64,000 nucleotides of DNA from Scleromitrula shiraiana (Eukaryota; Ascomycota; Leotiomycetes; Helotiales; Sclerotiniaceae), in NCBI GenBank assembly GCA_028455995.1, contig JABELC010000005.1, positions 558,001-622,000 on the forward strand, read 5' to 3'. Shown here piece by piece: positions 36,003 to 48,000 of the stretch. The notes below the pieces were generated by a model. The model did not search any database. It had not been told where the DNA came from and was given only the letters and a program-made list of their open reading frames with translations. The first letter of the stretch is position 1; each line of letters starts with the position of its first letter. Made by a program: the position numbers and the translations under genes.

Positions 36003-37051
36003 ATGGTAAGCTTCATAGTTTTATCTATTCTTCCTATTGCTTCATAGATTATCTGGGAACTGATAGCTAATTGCCCGCCTTAACATTAGACGTCAATAGG
36101 TACAGGTTACGATCTTTCGAATTCCGTTTTCTCTCCCGATGGAAGAAACTTTCAAGTAGAATATGCAGTTAAGGCAGTAGAAAATGGTGGAACTTCCGTT
36201 GGAATTAGATGTAAAGATGGTGTTGTTCTTGCAGTTGAGAAAGTTATTACCAGCAAACTCCTAAAGCCAGGAGCCAACAAACGAATTGCAACTATCGATA
36301 GACATATGGGTGCTGTATGTATAGATAGTTCTAGTTGTAATTCTTGGTCTTGTTATTTTTGCTAACATTCCATGATTAGGTATCTTCCGGATTGGTACCA
36401 GATGGTAGACATTTCACCTCCCGTGCCCGCGACGAAGCAGCAAGCTGGCGTAACGTTTATAAAACCCCGATCACAACCGCCGATTTGGCCAGTCGAATGG
36501 GTGGATATTTGCAAGCATATACCCTCTATTCCTCCGTACGACCTTTCGGTATTACAGCGATTGTCGGAGGTTGGGATTCCGAGCAGGAGCTACCAGTTGA
36601 TGGACAAGTGGGCAGTGGACCAAGTATTGGTTCTGGGGGAAAGGTTGAAGGCAAGAAATACGGCGGACCAGGACTTTATATGATCGAGCCAAGCGGATTG
36701 TATTGGGGATACTATGGAGCTGCTACTGGTAAGGGACGCCAGGTCGCAAAGGCGGAATTAGAGAAATTGGACCTTGCTGCGGGCAAGCTGAGTCTGTTAG
36801 ATGGTGTAAAAGAGGCCGCACGAATCATCTATGTTGCGCATGATGACAATAAGGATAAGGAATTTGAGCTTGAGATGACCTGGATCAGCAATCTTGAGGG
36901 ACCAACAAAGGGAAAACATGAGGAGGTACCAAAGGATATTCTGGAGGAAGCAGAGAAATATGCAAAGAAGGCATTGGAGGGTGAGGATGATGAGGAAGAA
37001 GCCTCGAAGGATGATGATAAGCCAGCCGAGGAAGATAAGATGGAGGAATAG
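36003..37051 (+). CDS. PRE10: 20S proteasome subunit alpha-7 (Pre10 / PSMA3)
   Basis: Three exons: 36003-36005 (only the ATG), 36090-36314 and 36380-37051, giving 299 residues. The second exon begins TSIGTGYDLSNSVFSPDGR, the alpha-subunit N-terminal signature; YDLS, FSPDGR and QVEYA are the usual proteasome alpha motif. Later landmarks of the C8/PSMA3 branch are GIRCKDGVVLAVEK, YTLYSSVRPFG and GYYGAATGKGRQVAK. The C-terminal tail is long and acidic (DDEEEASKDDD), as in this subunit. It forms part of the outer alpha ring that gates the core particle. The ATG-only first exon is forced: there is no ATG at the start of exon 2, the donor GTAAGC follows ATG directly and the phase-0 joint gives M-TSIGTGYD. 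Confidence 0.95.
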
Positions 37052-39092
37052 TTTTCGTATGTGTGAAAACCCCCTTGTATCAACATCCGCCTCCACATTT
37101 TACAGGCTCAAATGATTGAGCTAGCCGAGCATATGAACCTCTAATGATGCATTTTATGTCCTCAAGTCGAGGTTTTTTCTGATTCAAGCCTTCTTGTGAT
37201 CGTCTCAGCTTTATTTTTGTGCATTTTTATATATGCGCTCCAAATTTGCCCACTACTTCATGATCATTGTTGTCCATTTTATATGCATCTTGGGTTTGGT
37301 ACGGCCACTTAGATACCCTGGTGCTTCCAGTCATACAGTTTCCATGGTACTTTGCTAGAGAAAATAGTGGCATTAGGTACTATGATTACTAACATCAGAA
37401 GCTGCCTAAGTATGAATAGCGGCGAAGGTTATCTACTCTGAATTCACACATTAACCAAATTCAGAGTCAACCCTTGTCGTATAAGAAGGTGAGGCATTAT
37501 CAATATACTCCCTATTCAGTTTATCAACGCAGAATGATGATCACTACTATTATATCTGTCCGATTATGCTTCCGCTGTTCCATATCTCTCAAAATGGGCT
37601 GTCATGTTTCGAATGCCTACGGTTCTTGGATAGTTAAGTCTTTCAACAAAGCTGCCGATCAGTTGGGCATTCTCATTGTAGCTCCTCGTCATATATACTC
37701 CGAGTTAGAGAAAGGAATACATGCCATCATAGCTCACAGGAAGAAGCATGAATGAATGATAATGTTATAGCATCTTCTCGCCCGTTCAAGGAAGTTCGAT
37801 TATTGACCTGGAGTAGATAATCACTACAAGGACCCATCACTTGAATGGCATCGGATTACATGGAAACCCATATGGTACCCTTGAGGAACTTGGATACTTC
37901 CATGTAAATCGGAGTAGCCACTCCTTATCTGACCAATGATTCTCTTCGACTGCAGGACTCCCTTCCATGTATCCCTATGTATTTTCGTATTCAAGCACCA
38001 GTTTCAACTAGTGTTGGGCTTCAGCGAGGGAAATAGGTTGGGGGAGAGTTGCGTGATATGCATAGTTGTGCACATTCTATGGACATGCCATGTTGACGAC
38101 ACGATGTGACAGATTTCCTTTCATTAACGCCTCGGCTTGCCCCCGATTACATGAAGTTGGGGACCCTTTGAGTTCTGATTTAAATCAACGCAATGTACCA
38201 AAAAGTCTTTTACATTTGCTGTCTACGAATAGGGAAATTTTCTCACTTATAGATTAACTAAAGCGGTATAAATTCGTGCGCATACAGTCTTGACGAATGA
38301 ATTCAACCCGAAAAATCATTGGCATTTCCTGGTATTTCTCATGTTATTCGCCTTCAGCAATAAAGTTGGGTAATGCGGTCACTTTTTGGGTCAGACAATA
38401 TACGATTTTTGCTTGCTAGTGGAAGTAAATGATTAATGTAATACTAGTTGATCGATGAAATTCACATGTCTAGAGTTTCGTTTATATTCGAGTTGAAGAA
38501 TTAATCAAGAAAGCATTTCTTTGTGACACAAAATCATAACTGGAACTACTTGAAATCATGCTTTCGCAGGATTTGGAGATCCTACCTTTTAGCGCCCCAT
38601 CCATCCATGGCTCGCTTATGTTATAGCCCAACCTGACCTTTTCGACGACCCAGCAGCGACAACGCCCCTGGCAACTGTCCCTATTTTATCTTGATTCAAT
38701 AAATGTTTTCACAGCAATAAATATAGTTGGCGCCGGGATCCAATAATCTGAGGTTGCCACAGTATTCTACCTCATGAGCTTAATAGCTATCCACCAGAAC
38801 CGAGCCACCGTAAATGGGCTCCAGTTTTGTTGGGCATGAATCCAACTTTGCAATGGCCACCGTCATTGGACATTTCTTATTGAACCAGGTTGTTCATGAG
38901 CCACTTCCGGAGCGACCCCGCACGCCTCCTCATGTAAGTATAAGGGAGAAGTTCCGCGATTTTTATTTTCTCTATTGTTGTTGCATCGTTATCGTACCGT
39001 ACCGTACCGTACCGTGTCAGTTCTCCTCACATGTCCGTGCTTTAAATCAACCTTCCGTTTGGTGTTCAATAACCTATTGTTGTATCGCAATC
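37052..39092. other. Intergenic region
   Basis: About 2 kb with no confident gene. An open frame at 37474-37755 (93 codons) ends in a plausible-looking stretch (SWIVKSFNKAADQLGILIV) but has no upstream exon or domain I can support. A ccgta pentamer repeat lies near the end. Confidence 0.45.
38993..39015. repeat. (CGTAC)n pentamer
   Basis: Four to five head-to-tail copies of cgtac, about 80 bp before the histidine-phosphatase start codon. Confidence 0.85.
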
Positions 39093-39978
39093 ATGGGATT
39101 CTGGTTTTCAAGAAAAAAGTCTCGCATTTCGAGAGATGTGAGCTCACATCATAAACCCATTGCCATGCAACCGGCTCCTGCTCCAGCGTCTCCTCCAAAA
39201 CCTCGTGAGGGAAAGATTAGGGTTCATCTTGTCCGTCATGCCGAAGTAAGTATCATCTAAAATCTCAACTCTTTAAGAATACTAACTAACATGTTTTAGG
39301 CCTGGCACAACACCTACGAGTACGGTTCACGCGAATTAACCGATCCTGGCCTGACAAAACCTGGTAGCGACGATTGCTTGGAACTTGGTGTCGTACTTCA
39401 AGGTCTCAAACCCAACAAAATTCTATGCTCTCCAATGCGACGCTGTCTCGAGACAGCCATCTGTTCCTTAGGGAGAGACGTCAAGCTCACTGCATACAGT
39501 GATCTCCGCGAACTAGGAACTGGTCCCAATAGCACCGGCACCAAACTCGAAAAATTAACAACCCGATTCAAAAAATATCGAGGGATCGATTTCAGTAAAT
39601 TGAGTAATGGCTGGGAGGTAAATAAAGAGAAACGTTTTGATATCAAAAATGGGATTAAAGTTCGATCGAAAGACCTAAATGATAGAATCGAGCGGGTGAA
39701 GCAGGAGATCTGGAACTTGGCACAAGCGAGACCTGACAAGACGAAAGACTACAAGATTTTAATTATCACCCACGCCGACTTTCTGTGGGTTTTGACTAGG
39801 AAAAGTATGCTTTCATCCTCATTTATATGATTTGATGTGGAGGAGTTCTAATAGCTATGATACAGGATTTTTTAATTCCCAATTGCGAACTCTTAATTTG
39901 GTGAAGACGGATGAAGGGCTTGAATTTCGAGATCCTTCACATCGACGTCCTTCACATCGACATTACGATCGACGATAG
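39093..39978 (+). CDS. Histidine phosphatase / phosphoglycerate mutase-like protein
   Basis: Three exons, 39093-39245, 39300-39804 and 39866-39978, give 256 residues. The catalytic motif is LVRHAEAWHN, formed across the first intron (phospho-accepting His in RHA), and the second conserved His is in ILIITHADFL. Also typical are SPMRRCLETA (the Arg that binds phosphate) and the ELGTG loop. The family removes or transfers phosphate from small molecules or proteins; the substrate here is unknown. The ATG at 39093 is preferred over an upstream in-frame ATG (38814) because the region between is low-complexity and includes the cgtac repeat. The N-terminus is basic (FSRKKSRISR). The last exon holds a 15-nt direct duplication encoding PSHRRPSHR near the end. 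Confidence 0.85.
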
Positions 39979-42457
39979 CGCCTTATTTCTTCAAGAATAC
40001 CTGGCTTTGGATTTCGGTTTGCGGAGTGTCCAATACACAAACATTCGTATAACTACACGTCGTTTGACGCTCAACTGCCACTTTAATATGAGCCTACAAA
40101 TCCCAAAGCAACCAAAATGTTCATCTCAGATGAATCTTTTTATTCACGCCGTCCATCTACCTACCTACCTACCTACCTACCTACCCGCAAGCCATCAACA
40201 CAAACCCCCCACTTCAGCTGGGACGAACACATCAACAACAACCAGTCTCAACCCACATCTTCCTCAGACACGATTGAAAAATTTTAAATATTCTGCTTTC
40301 TAGTTTCTACCAATTTTCCATTCAGTCGTACCGCTTTCGATTCCCTTCTACTTCTTCTGTCTATATTGGCTCCTGTTCAGGCGTATTGTTTCATTTGGGT
40401 TTAGCATTTCATCTAATCTTTACAAATTCACACATAAACACAAATGCATCTAATCAACTGTGATTACCATTTTAATACACTACGTTCTTCTCAAATTATG
40501 GCATGGATTGAGTATACAAGTTTTCTTTCGTTTTTTCCTTTTCCTTTTTCTTTTTCACTTTATTTTTCACTTGTTTCTTGTTTCTTACAAGAAATCGGGT
40601 TTTCTACTCCTCGATAGTATGCTCTTGAACCGCTCGGTCTAAGATTCGCAGTCTTGGGTTCACTGGTTGTGGTACACCTATCATTCTTTTCTTCCCCTAA
40701 GATTCTTCAAAAATCATTGACCCTTTCTGAAGTATTCGTTATATCCTTGATAACGATTGGGAAAATGGAATTCTGAGACAAAATTTATCAGTTGATGCAA
40801 TAAAGTAAAACCATCGAAATCACTAATTAAAAAAGGAAACTTCGTTATGCAAGCTACAGTTCATCGAAGGCAGAAACGGACCACTATACTAGGTCTTACC
40901 AAACAACACTTACCACCTTCCCTATCATGGTTCATCTGTCATCTCTATCCAAAGATGGCCAATAGTCCAGAGACGATAGATAGGGGACATATAAATATGG
41001 ATATAATAAGTCAAACCAGAAAACAGGTAATAGTAGCTAACAACAATGATACCACAAGCAATACATTACAGTAGGAGGGGAGATATACAGTGTACAGTAT
41101 ACAATAATACATCTATCGGAACAGATCACAGTCTTGCATGAATAAATCGGTATGTCATATTCCCTCTATTGCTAACCTTTATAAATCAATGTTATAGGGA
41201 GAAGACGAACGAACGAACGAACGAACGAACGAACGAACGAATAAGGAAGCGGTCACAAACCGTTGCGCGAAAACGAGAGCGATAATGAGAGAAGAAAATA
41301 TGGTTCCTGTCTGCACACGGCAAATCTTATGATTCGATTCGGTTCGGTCCAGCACACGATTCCTCGTGATACTACCTACCTTGGACAATAGTATATTGAT
41401 GACGGGATAACGATAATCCCTATTATTGCGATAATGGAAAGTGCGGATTCGGTTGCTAAAGGATATGGGATTGGAAGATGGGATGGAGATATACTCAATA
41501 TCATAATATGAAGAGTGATATATGCGGAATCGCAGGGAATTTGAGACAGTCGGAGGAGGGGGATCTGTTGGACATGGAGATGTGATGGGGATATTGATCA
41601 AGGACTGCTTCCTTCTAGTGGCAAGCGGGCTGAACCTGGATTGGGACTTTGATTCTCTATTTCATGATAAGTGGAGAAACAGTCTCTATCATCCTACTGG
41701 AGCTGGATACGCGAAGACCGATATAGTCGCCTGATGAACGATAATGGCATGGAGGAGCTTTGTGGTGTAGAATGAAAGGTATTCTGCAGTCATATCAAGC
41801 AAGCAAAGCATACATTCTACAAGAGTGCCTTCCTAGCCCAATAGTTCACATTGGTGCATATATATTTCAACTTTCAAGATCTTAGTGAAACCTGTGAAAT
41901 ACATATCAGTAAAATGGAATCAAAAGTTCTTGATATCGGGTATTTTCCGCTGGTGGAGATAAATGTAAATGGGAAATAATAGACTTTACCAGAGTAAAGT
42001 CAAAAGACATGCAACAAACGAGGCAAAATCGAGTATTAATCATGCTTTTGATTGAATATATCAAATAATTGATGTTGCAAAGGTGAGGTTTGTAGATGTG
42101 CAACAAAAGCTGTTTAGTGTTGGTGAATTTCTTCTAGGCTGTAGATTGATTCACTGTGAGTTGACATTTATGGGGTGATGGGTCTGGCTGATTTGAGATG
42201 GTGTTGTACTTTAGAACTTAGGACGAGTTTACTTGATATTCGGATACAAGAGATATGCAATAATAGCTTTATCAGAGGATGAAAAAGGTACAAATAAATA
42301 TCCAGAAATATAATTACACCACACGAGTTGATTAAACATAGTAGAACCTCAACTCTAGAAGGAAATGAATCAGCTCGCTCGCTCAACATATCTAATCAAT
42401 TCCAAACAAGAAAGCAAAGATGTAGAAGAAACAAATCAGACGAAAACATATCCCAGC
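39979..42457. other. Intergenic region
   Basis: About 2.5 kb. Contains (ctac)n at 40157-40184, CT-rich sequence at 40520-40590 and the (gaac)n listed. No supported gene: the 140-codon minus frame at 41179-41601 includes the microsatellite (FVRSFVRS) and lacks any domain. Positions 42370-42391 may be a small last exon of the adjacent minus-strand gene. Confidence 0.45.
41206..41241. repeat. (GAAC)n tetranucleotide microsatellite
   Basis: About nine near-perfect copies of gaac/cgaa. Confidence 0.95.
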
Positions 42458-43470
42458 TCACCCTCGTCTATAAATTCTTTCCCTCTCCCGCTCTCTATCC
42501 GCAAACCTAACCGAACTCCTCGGCGACTCACTAACATTACCATGATTAATACTTCTACTCCTTCTCCTGCCATCCATTTCCTGCGAAGCATACCCATACC
42601 CCGCACCACCCGAACTTGCATGTCGCGGTACATAATCATCCTCTCGATACCTCTCCCTGGCACCCGCACCTCTCGGCCCCTCATAACCATCCCACCCCGT
42701 CCCCTCCACAACCCTATACCCGCTCTCCCTCCTCGGGCTCTGTTCCGGCGGCGTAACACCCCTCTCGATAATCCTATCCCTCTGTATATAAAGCTCCTCC
42801 CTCTCCCTCTCACGATCTCGATCATAGCTTCCTGTGCTATCCCTCCTACTACCTCTCTTGCTTTTCCGTCGAGATACATGACTTGCGCTTACGCTGGGAC
42901 TTATTCGTCCCTCTCCGTGTCCGTGGTCGTTGACCCATTCTTCCTCGACCTGGATGAAATCGATACTATTTTCGGGGGGCGTGGGAGCACGGGGTGGAGT
43001 GATAGGTCTAGGAGTTGGTGGTGGGATTGACGGGGGCGGTGATACGTATACGGGAGCCGGAGCTGGTGATGGAACCGGAGGAGGCGGTACATAAATGGAT
43101 TCAGGAGGAGGAGGCGGAGGCGGACTCGGTTCTGGGGGAGGGGGAGGATGATGAATAGTGGAAATAGAATCTCTCTGATGATAAGAAGTAGTAGAATGTC
43201 TCGGATGAGAATGCGAATAACGATGGTTTGAAACCACGGTTTCCGAGTGACTATGGCGGGAAACGGGACGATGGGTGGAAGTGCGGGATGTGCGACGGTA
43301 GACGACGGATTCGGGGCGGGGTTTTACTTTTACGCGGCGGGGGCCTTGACGATCGACGAATACTATGGGGTCGTCTTTGGGGACTGCAATGAATGTGGAT
43401 TTTTGTTAGTACGATGGAGATAATTGATTGAATTAAATTAATTGAATTGTTACTTACCACGGAGACACAT
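42458..43470 (-). CDS. Proline- and arginine-rich protein, unknown function
   Basis: Not recognised. Exon 1 is only 13 nt (43458-43470, ATG TGT CTC CGT G) and joins exon 2 (42458-43383) to give MCLRVPKDDPIVFVDRQGPRRVKVKP, 312 residues in all. The N-terminal 30 residues look folded or conserved; the middle is strongly Pro-rich with PPPPEP and PPPPPPPES runs, then an acidic patch (DFIQVEEEWV), then Arg/Asp/Glu-rich repeats (DREREREE). No membrane segment. The stop at 42458-42460 lies inside a good donor (GG/GTGAGC); splicing to an acceptor at 42392 (GATTAG, with a CTGAT branch) would replace the last codon with YVERAS and make 318 residues. Either end is possible. Sense strand turns from C-rich to G-rich near 42970. 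Confidence 0.7.
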
Positions 43471-45057
43471 TTTGTATTCTTTCCTGTGTTATTCTTTCGT
43501 GTAGATATGATGTTGAACTCTTTAATTATGTATATTATCAAGTACTGTATATATGCACAGAATCACCAAAAAGAAAACGAAAACAACAAAAATTCAGTCT
43601 TCTTGACCGACCGAGTACTTATACATGCCTTGAGTATATATATACTTATTCTATATATACTTATTCTATATATGCATCCGCAATAAAAAAAAGAAGAATC
43701 CACAATGAACTGCAACCCACAATCAAGCAAGCAAGTACGCCGTATCGAATCGACACCATCCATCCATCATATGCCATGGATGAAGCGATCCGAATCTTGA
43801 ATAATGAATAAGACCCAGCATGACGATATGTTATGTTACCTATACCAAAATCTATCCCAATCATAAGAGCGATAGTATAGTAGAGCTAACCTTGTTTCCT
43901 GCGAAGATACTTGCATATATGGTACATGTACATAACATTCCGAGGTCTATCCATCCTCGAACTATCCCACCCTATTCAAATCAAGCACAAGAGAAAGGGA
44001 AATCCGGCAATAGCAAGGATGAAGAAACCACCGCATCCATCCATCCATCCATCCATTTATGAATCTATTCATTATCCGAAGTCCCCATCCATCCCAATCA
44101 AAAAAAAGCGCAGGAGAAAAGAAAAAAGAAAAAAAAAAACAAAAAATCCTGGAGGCTGGCACGCAGGCCTGCTAGAAGAAAAAAAGAAATAAAAAACTGG
44201 GAACAAACAGCTTATCGCAGCCAACACCACACAATTCGCTTATCGTAATCCATAGACAAGACTAGACAAGACAAGAGAAGACTAGACCTAAAGAAATGAC
44301 TATATATGTACCTAGACGCTAGATCTTTCCCAATGGTCTAGGTTCCCATGTCGATCTAGCCTTACCTGCAAGGCGAATGATTAGCCCCACCACCGGGCCA
44401 TCCCATTTCGTCGCTCTCTTCTCTTCGCCTTGTTGTTGGAAAGCGAATGGATAATAATGAATAATAATGAATTGGTTGGGTGATCTTCTCAATCTGCGTA
44501 CAGCATACGATGTAACTCGATAACAAGAACATATACATGTACGGCGATCCAAATCAGTAAACACAAATATAAATAGCTAGACACAAGCATTTTGATCTTC
44601 ACCAAGATTTTCGTACATGAAAATTTTATTTGAATTGTTCGATTTGTACAAGTAGCTTGGGCATGAACGAATGAAGATCTCTCTCCTTTTTGGGTCGCTA
44701 AAGAATTCTATGAGGCTGTCTCCTCGGTAGATCTAACAAGTACTGGTTGAAGCTTCTTCTAGAATTTTTGACGATCTGTTGGGAAATTCTCCATGCGCAT
44801 ATCATTAAATCAACGTTGATCTACAAATTAATCTCTTGAGATCAAAAGCACATAGGAATTGGTTCTAGGATTTTGAGAGACTATAAAAGGGAATCGGAAC
44901 AGGAGAAAAGACAATTTCAAGAGGACCATACGCCAAACTGGAATACCCAAATCAATCAAGCCCCAAAATTTTGTTACCTTTTCGAGTAGAAAATGAAGCA
45001 GATAATAAACCATTTGCCAGCAGTTAACGCATCAATATCAACCGAAATGAACATTCG
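43471..45057. other. Intergenic region
   Basis: About 1.6 kb without a gene; it includes the leader of the 42458-43470 gene and the 3' end of the F-box gene. Holds (atcc)n at 44034-44057 and an A-rich tract at 44098-44150. Confidence 0.5.
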
Positions 45058-48000
45058 TCAACGAATTTCAATCTCAATTCTAGCCACCCCTCTCACTTCC
45101 TCCACCAAATCCACACTAATAGCATCCCAATCCATATGTCTCCGATGACTAGACCGAGACCAACGCGCCGTCGAGTACTGGAATTGTTGATCCTGAACCA
45201 AAGATGGATGAGCTTCGTATGTTGTTTCGGTCCAAGAGTTCTCCATATCATCAATTCTTATATCCCCCTTAATGAAATCGACTTCAGAATCATAGTCGAC
45301 GCTGTGATAGCTCGAATCTACAGGAGAGCTGCAGCGACCCCTTCGTGTTGATATGATGGTCGAGGAATCGGGTGAGAATGTACCATCGAAAGATTGCTGT
45401 TCTGGTGTAGAACATGATGGATGTTGAAGGATCTCTGGAGTAAGACTACAATCACTCATCGCTACTTCATGATCGGAATCATTTTCTCGAATTTTGCCAT
45501 CTCTCATGACGGAGAGTTTTGTAACATCTTCATCTCCTCCACCCACACGCCAAACATTCGCAATTCCGTTCGCACTGAATGCCCAGATAATGATATCATG
45601 AGTCGAATCAATTGCAAGATCGACTACGCCAGGGCAACTACCAATCTTTTGACCTTTAATCCTGATGGGCCACATGTTACCAGGAGGCACACCAGATACT
45701 GGATTTTGAACCTGCTGAAGCCATTCTTGTAAACCATTATCAGGCCACCATTCAAGCCAGTGCAGATTTTGGGGCTTCTTGATACTACCTCGTCGTTGCC
45801 ATACTGAGCCTTCCAGTATAGCTTGTGAGGATTGATTAGCTTGAAAAACGTCTCCAGGTACAGAGAACAGCCAGATACTCTGCTCTGTTCCGGAGCCAAA
45901 CGCTGCCACAACTCGAACACCCCACTTCAAGTCTGATCCACCAGCGTAAACCGTCGGACTGCCTTTTCCTGCTGGGCCCTGGAACCAGACTTTACGGAGT
46001 AATTTCGTAGGACCTCCCACAGGTGCATCGCTTCCCATACATAGAGCGCCAGTCCCTGGATCAGTAAACAAGATGTGATAGCCATCACTAAGTGGGACAG
46101 CTCGATAATGATCGGAAATGTCCGATCTTCTCATGTGGCTTCCTAAAAGATTACCTCCCTCGCTTCTATATCTTCCAAGCATGTCTTGTGCACGTCCCAT
46201 ATCATCTGTACTGTCCCCCAGGCTTCCACTCCATCCCAGTCTTTCCCAAAAAGCATCATTTCTTGTTCTTCTCCCAAAAGATCTTTCATGTACAGCTGCA
46301 CGCTCACAGGGTTTAGCCGCACCTACATCCCAAATATTAGCAGTTATCATAAGTAATTTGAGTAATGGAATTGCGAGCAACTCTTATCTCGAATCATTTC
46401 TGTGGTAAATTCTAAAGCAGTTTAAAAGAACACTTACTGCTTATCAGCCGTAACTTCTTCGCCGAATCTATACTCTTTCGTGGGGGTAAAAAGAACAAAA
46501 AGTCGCTAGGAGCTGTAAGCGGAAACCATCTATTCAAATCCTGACCAGTCAACGCATCAACCCAATGGAGTTCAATACCAGCAGAACACCCAAAAGCAAC
46601 ACAACGTCGTTGAGGACAAATAGCCACCGAACGAGGAGGATCGTCTTCCGAGCAGAGGTTTCGGTAGAGTGAGCGGGGACCGGATTCGACAGGAACCGCT
46701 TTCATATTTGTATTCGAGTTTCTAGGAGCAGGACCTTTACCCTTTGAACCTCTTTTTGAACCTCTTTTTGAGCCTAAAGAATGGTCACTTGGTGCGGATG
46801 GAGGATAGAAACTTTGTCCTATAGTGGCTTCACCGATCTCTCCGTCATAATTTTGTTGTTTGCCGACTTCTGGACAACTACCACCACTTCTAGTTGTGGC
46901 AATTCCAGGAAATACGAAAGCAGTTGCAGAGCGCCCAGTAGACTGCACTGGCGCTGAACTATCTAGACTAACACGGTCAAGAAACGAAACGCTATGATGG
47001 AAATCATTACCAGGAGCAAGTTTGAGGTCTGAGCCAGCTGGAGGGCCCAAAGAATCAGAGAATCCCGAATCTTCGGATTCTAAATTAGCTGGGATAATGT
47101 TATTAAGGGCGATATCGACAACAAGACCCATGCGACCATCCAGAAGAACTGCGATTGCGTAACGGTGTGACGAAGTGTCCATGCTACAGGCTAAGACTCG
47201 ATGTGGACATATAACACTTGTAACCGGACGCAATGATCCTGCCTGGACTTTAGACCAATCATCAACATTATTTTGGTTCTTGTTCAATTTGTATATATAG
47301 ATCAGACAACCATTAGCAACCATCAGGAATTTGCCACAACTGCTAACTGTAAATGTTACTCCGGCAGGTGTAGTATCCGAGGAGTGAACTGCCACTTCTG
47401 TAAAATCCACGATTGAAGCTTGTGTAAAGACAGACTTGTTCTCACACGTCGAGTCCCTTCTTTTCTTTCTGGGAATGCCTGAACCAGTCCAATCAGGCCC
47501 GAGAGCACATTCTCTCGAAATCCTTTTGCTCATGAGCCATTCATAATTGGCAATTGTTTGAGGGTCCGGAGACCCAGCATCCGAAAGTTCTTGTTGACAG
47601 CTAGAGTACCAGCCTCCACGCTTAATCATTGTCTCTAGAAGCGATTGATGTAGGCTGCTAATATACCATGTTCGACAAGCATGTCGAGCTGAATTAAAAT
47701 CAACTGGTGACAGATAGCGGTATATTTGTTGGATGATCTCCGTAGGTAGTTTGCAAAAGAATGAATTAGATTTTCTAGCAACATCTTCAAGGTGGTCAAT
47801 GTTAGCGCGGAATTGGGATGCCGATTCGACAGGCAAAACAGGCTCAGGTGCTACTGCCGGGCATTCGCTGAACACAGTCGTCAGTGCCCTGGTTGGCGGC
47901 TCAATATATGCGATATCACCTCTACTGGAGCGAATATTCCCAGAACCGGCTCTGCCTGCTTGTAGTGCAGCTTTTAAGCTAGCAGCATCGAACACATTGG

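Noticed and set aside
38814..39092. Upstream in-frame ATG for the histidine-phosphatase gene
   Set aside because: The extra 93 residues include the cgtac repeat and low-complexity Tyr/Cys runs; the ATG at 39093 gives a normal N-terminus close to the catalytic motif.
41179..41601. 140-codon minus-strand open frame
   Set aside because: Its end is the (GAAC)n microsatellite (FVRSFVRS) and the rest shows no family features.
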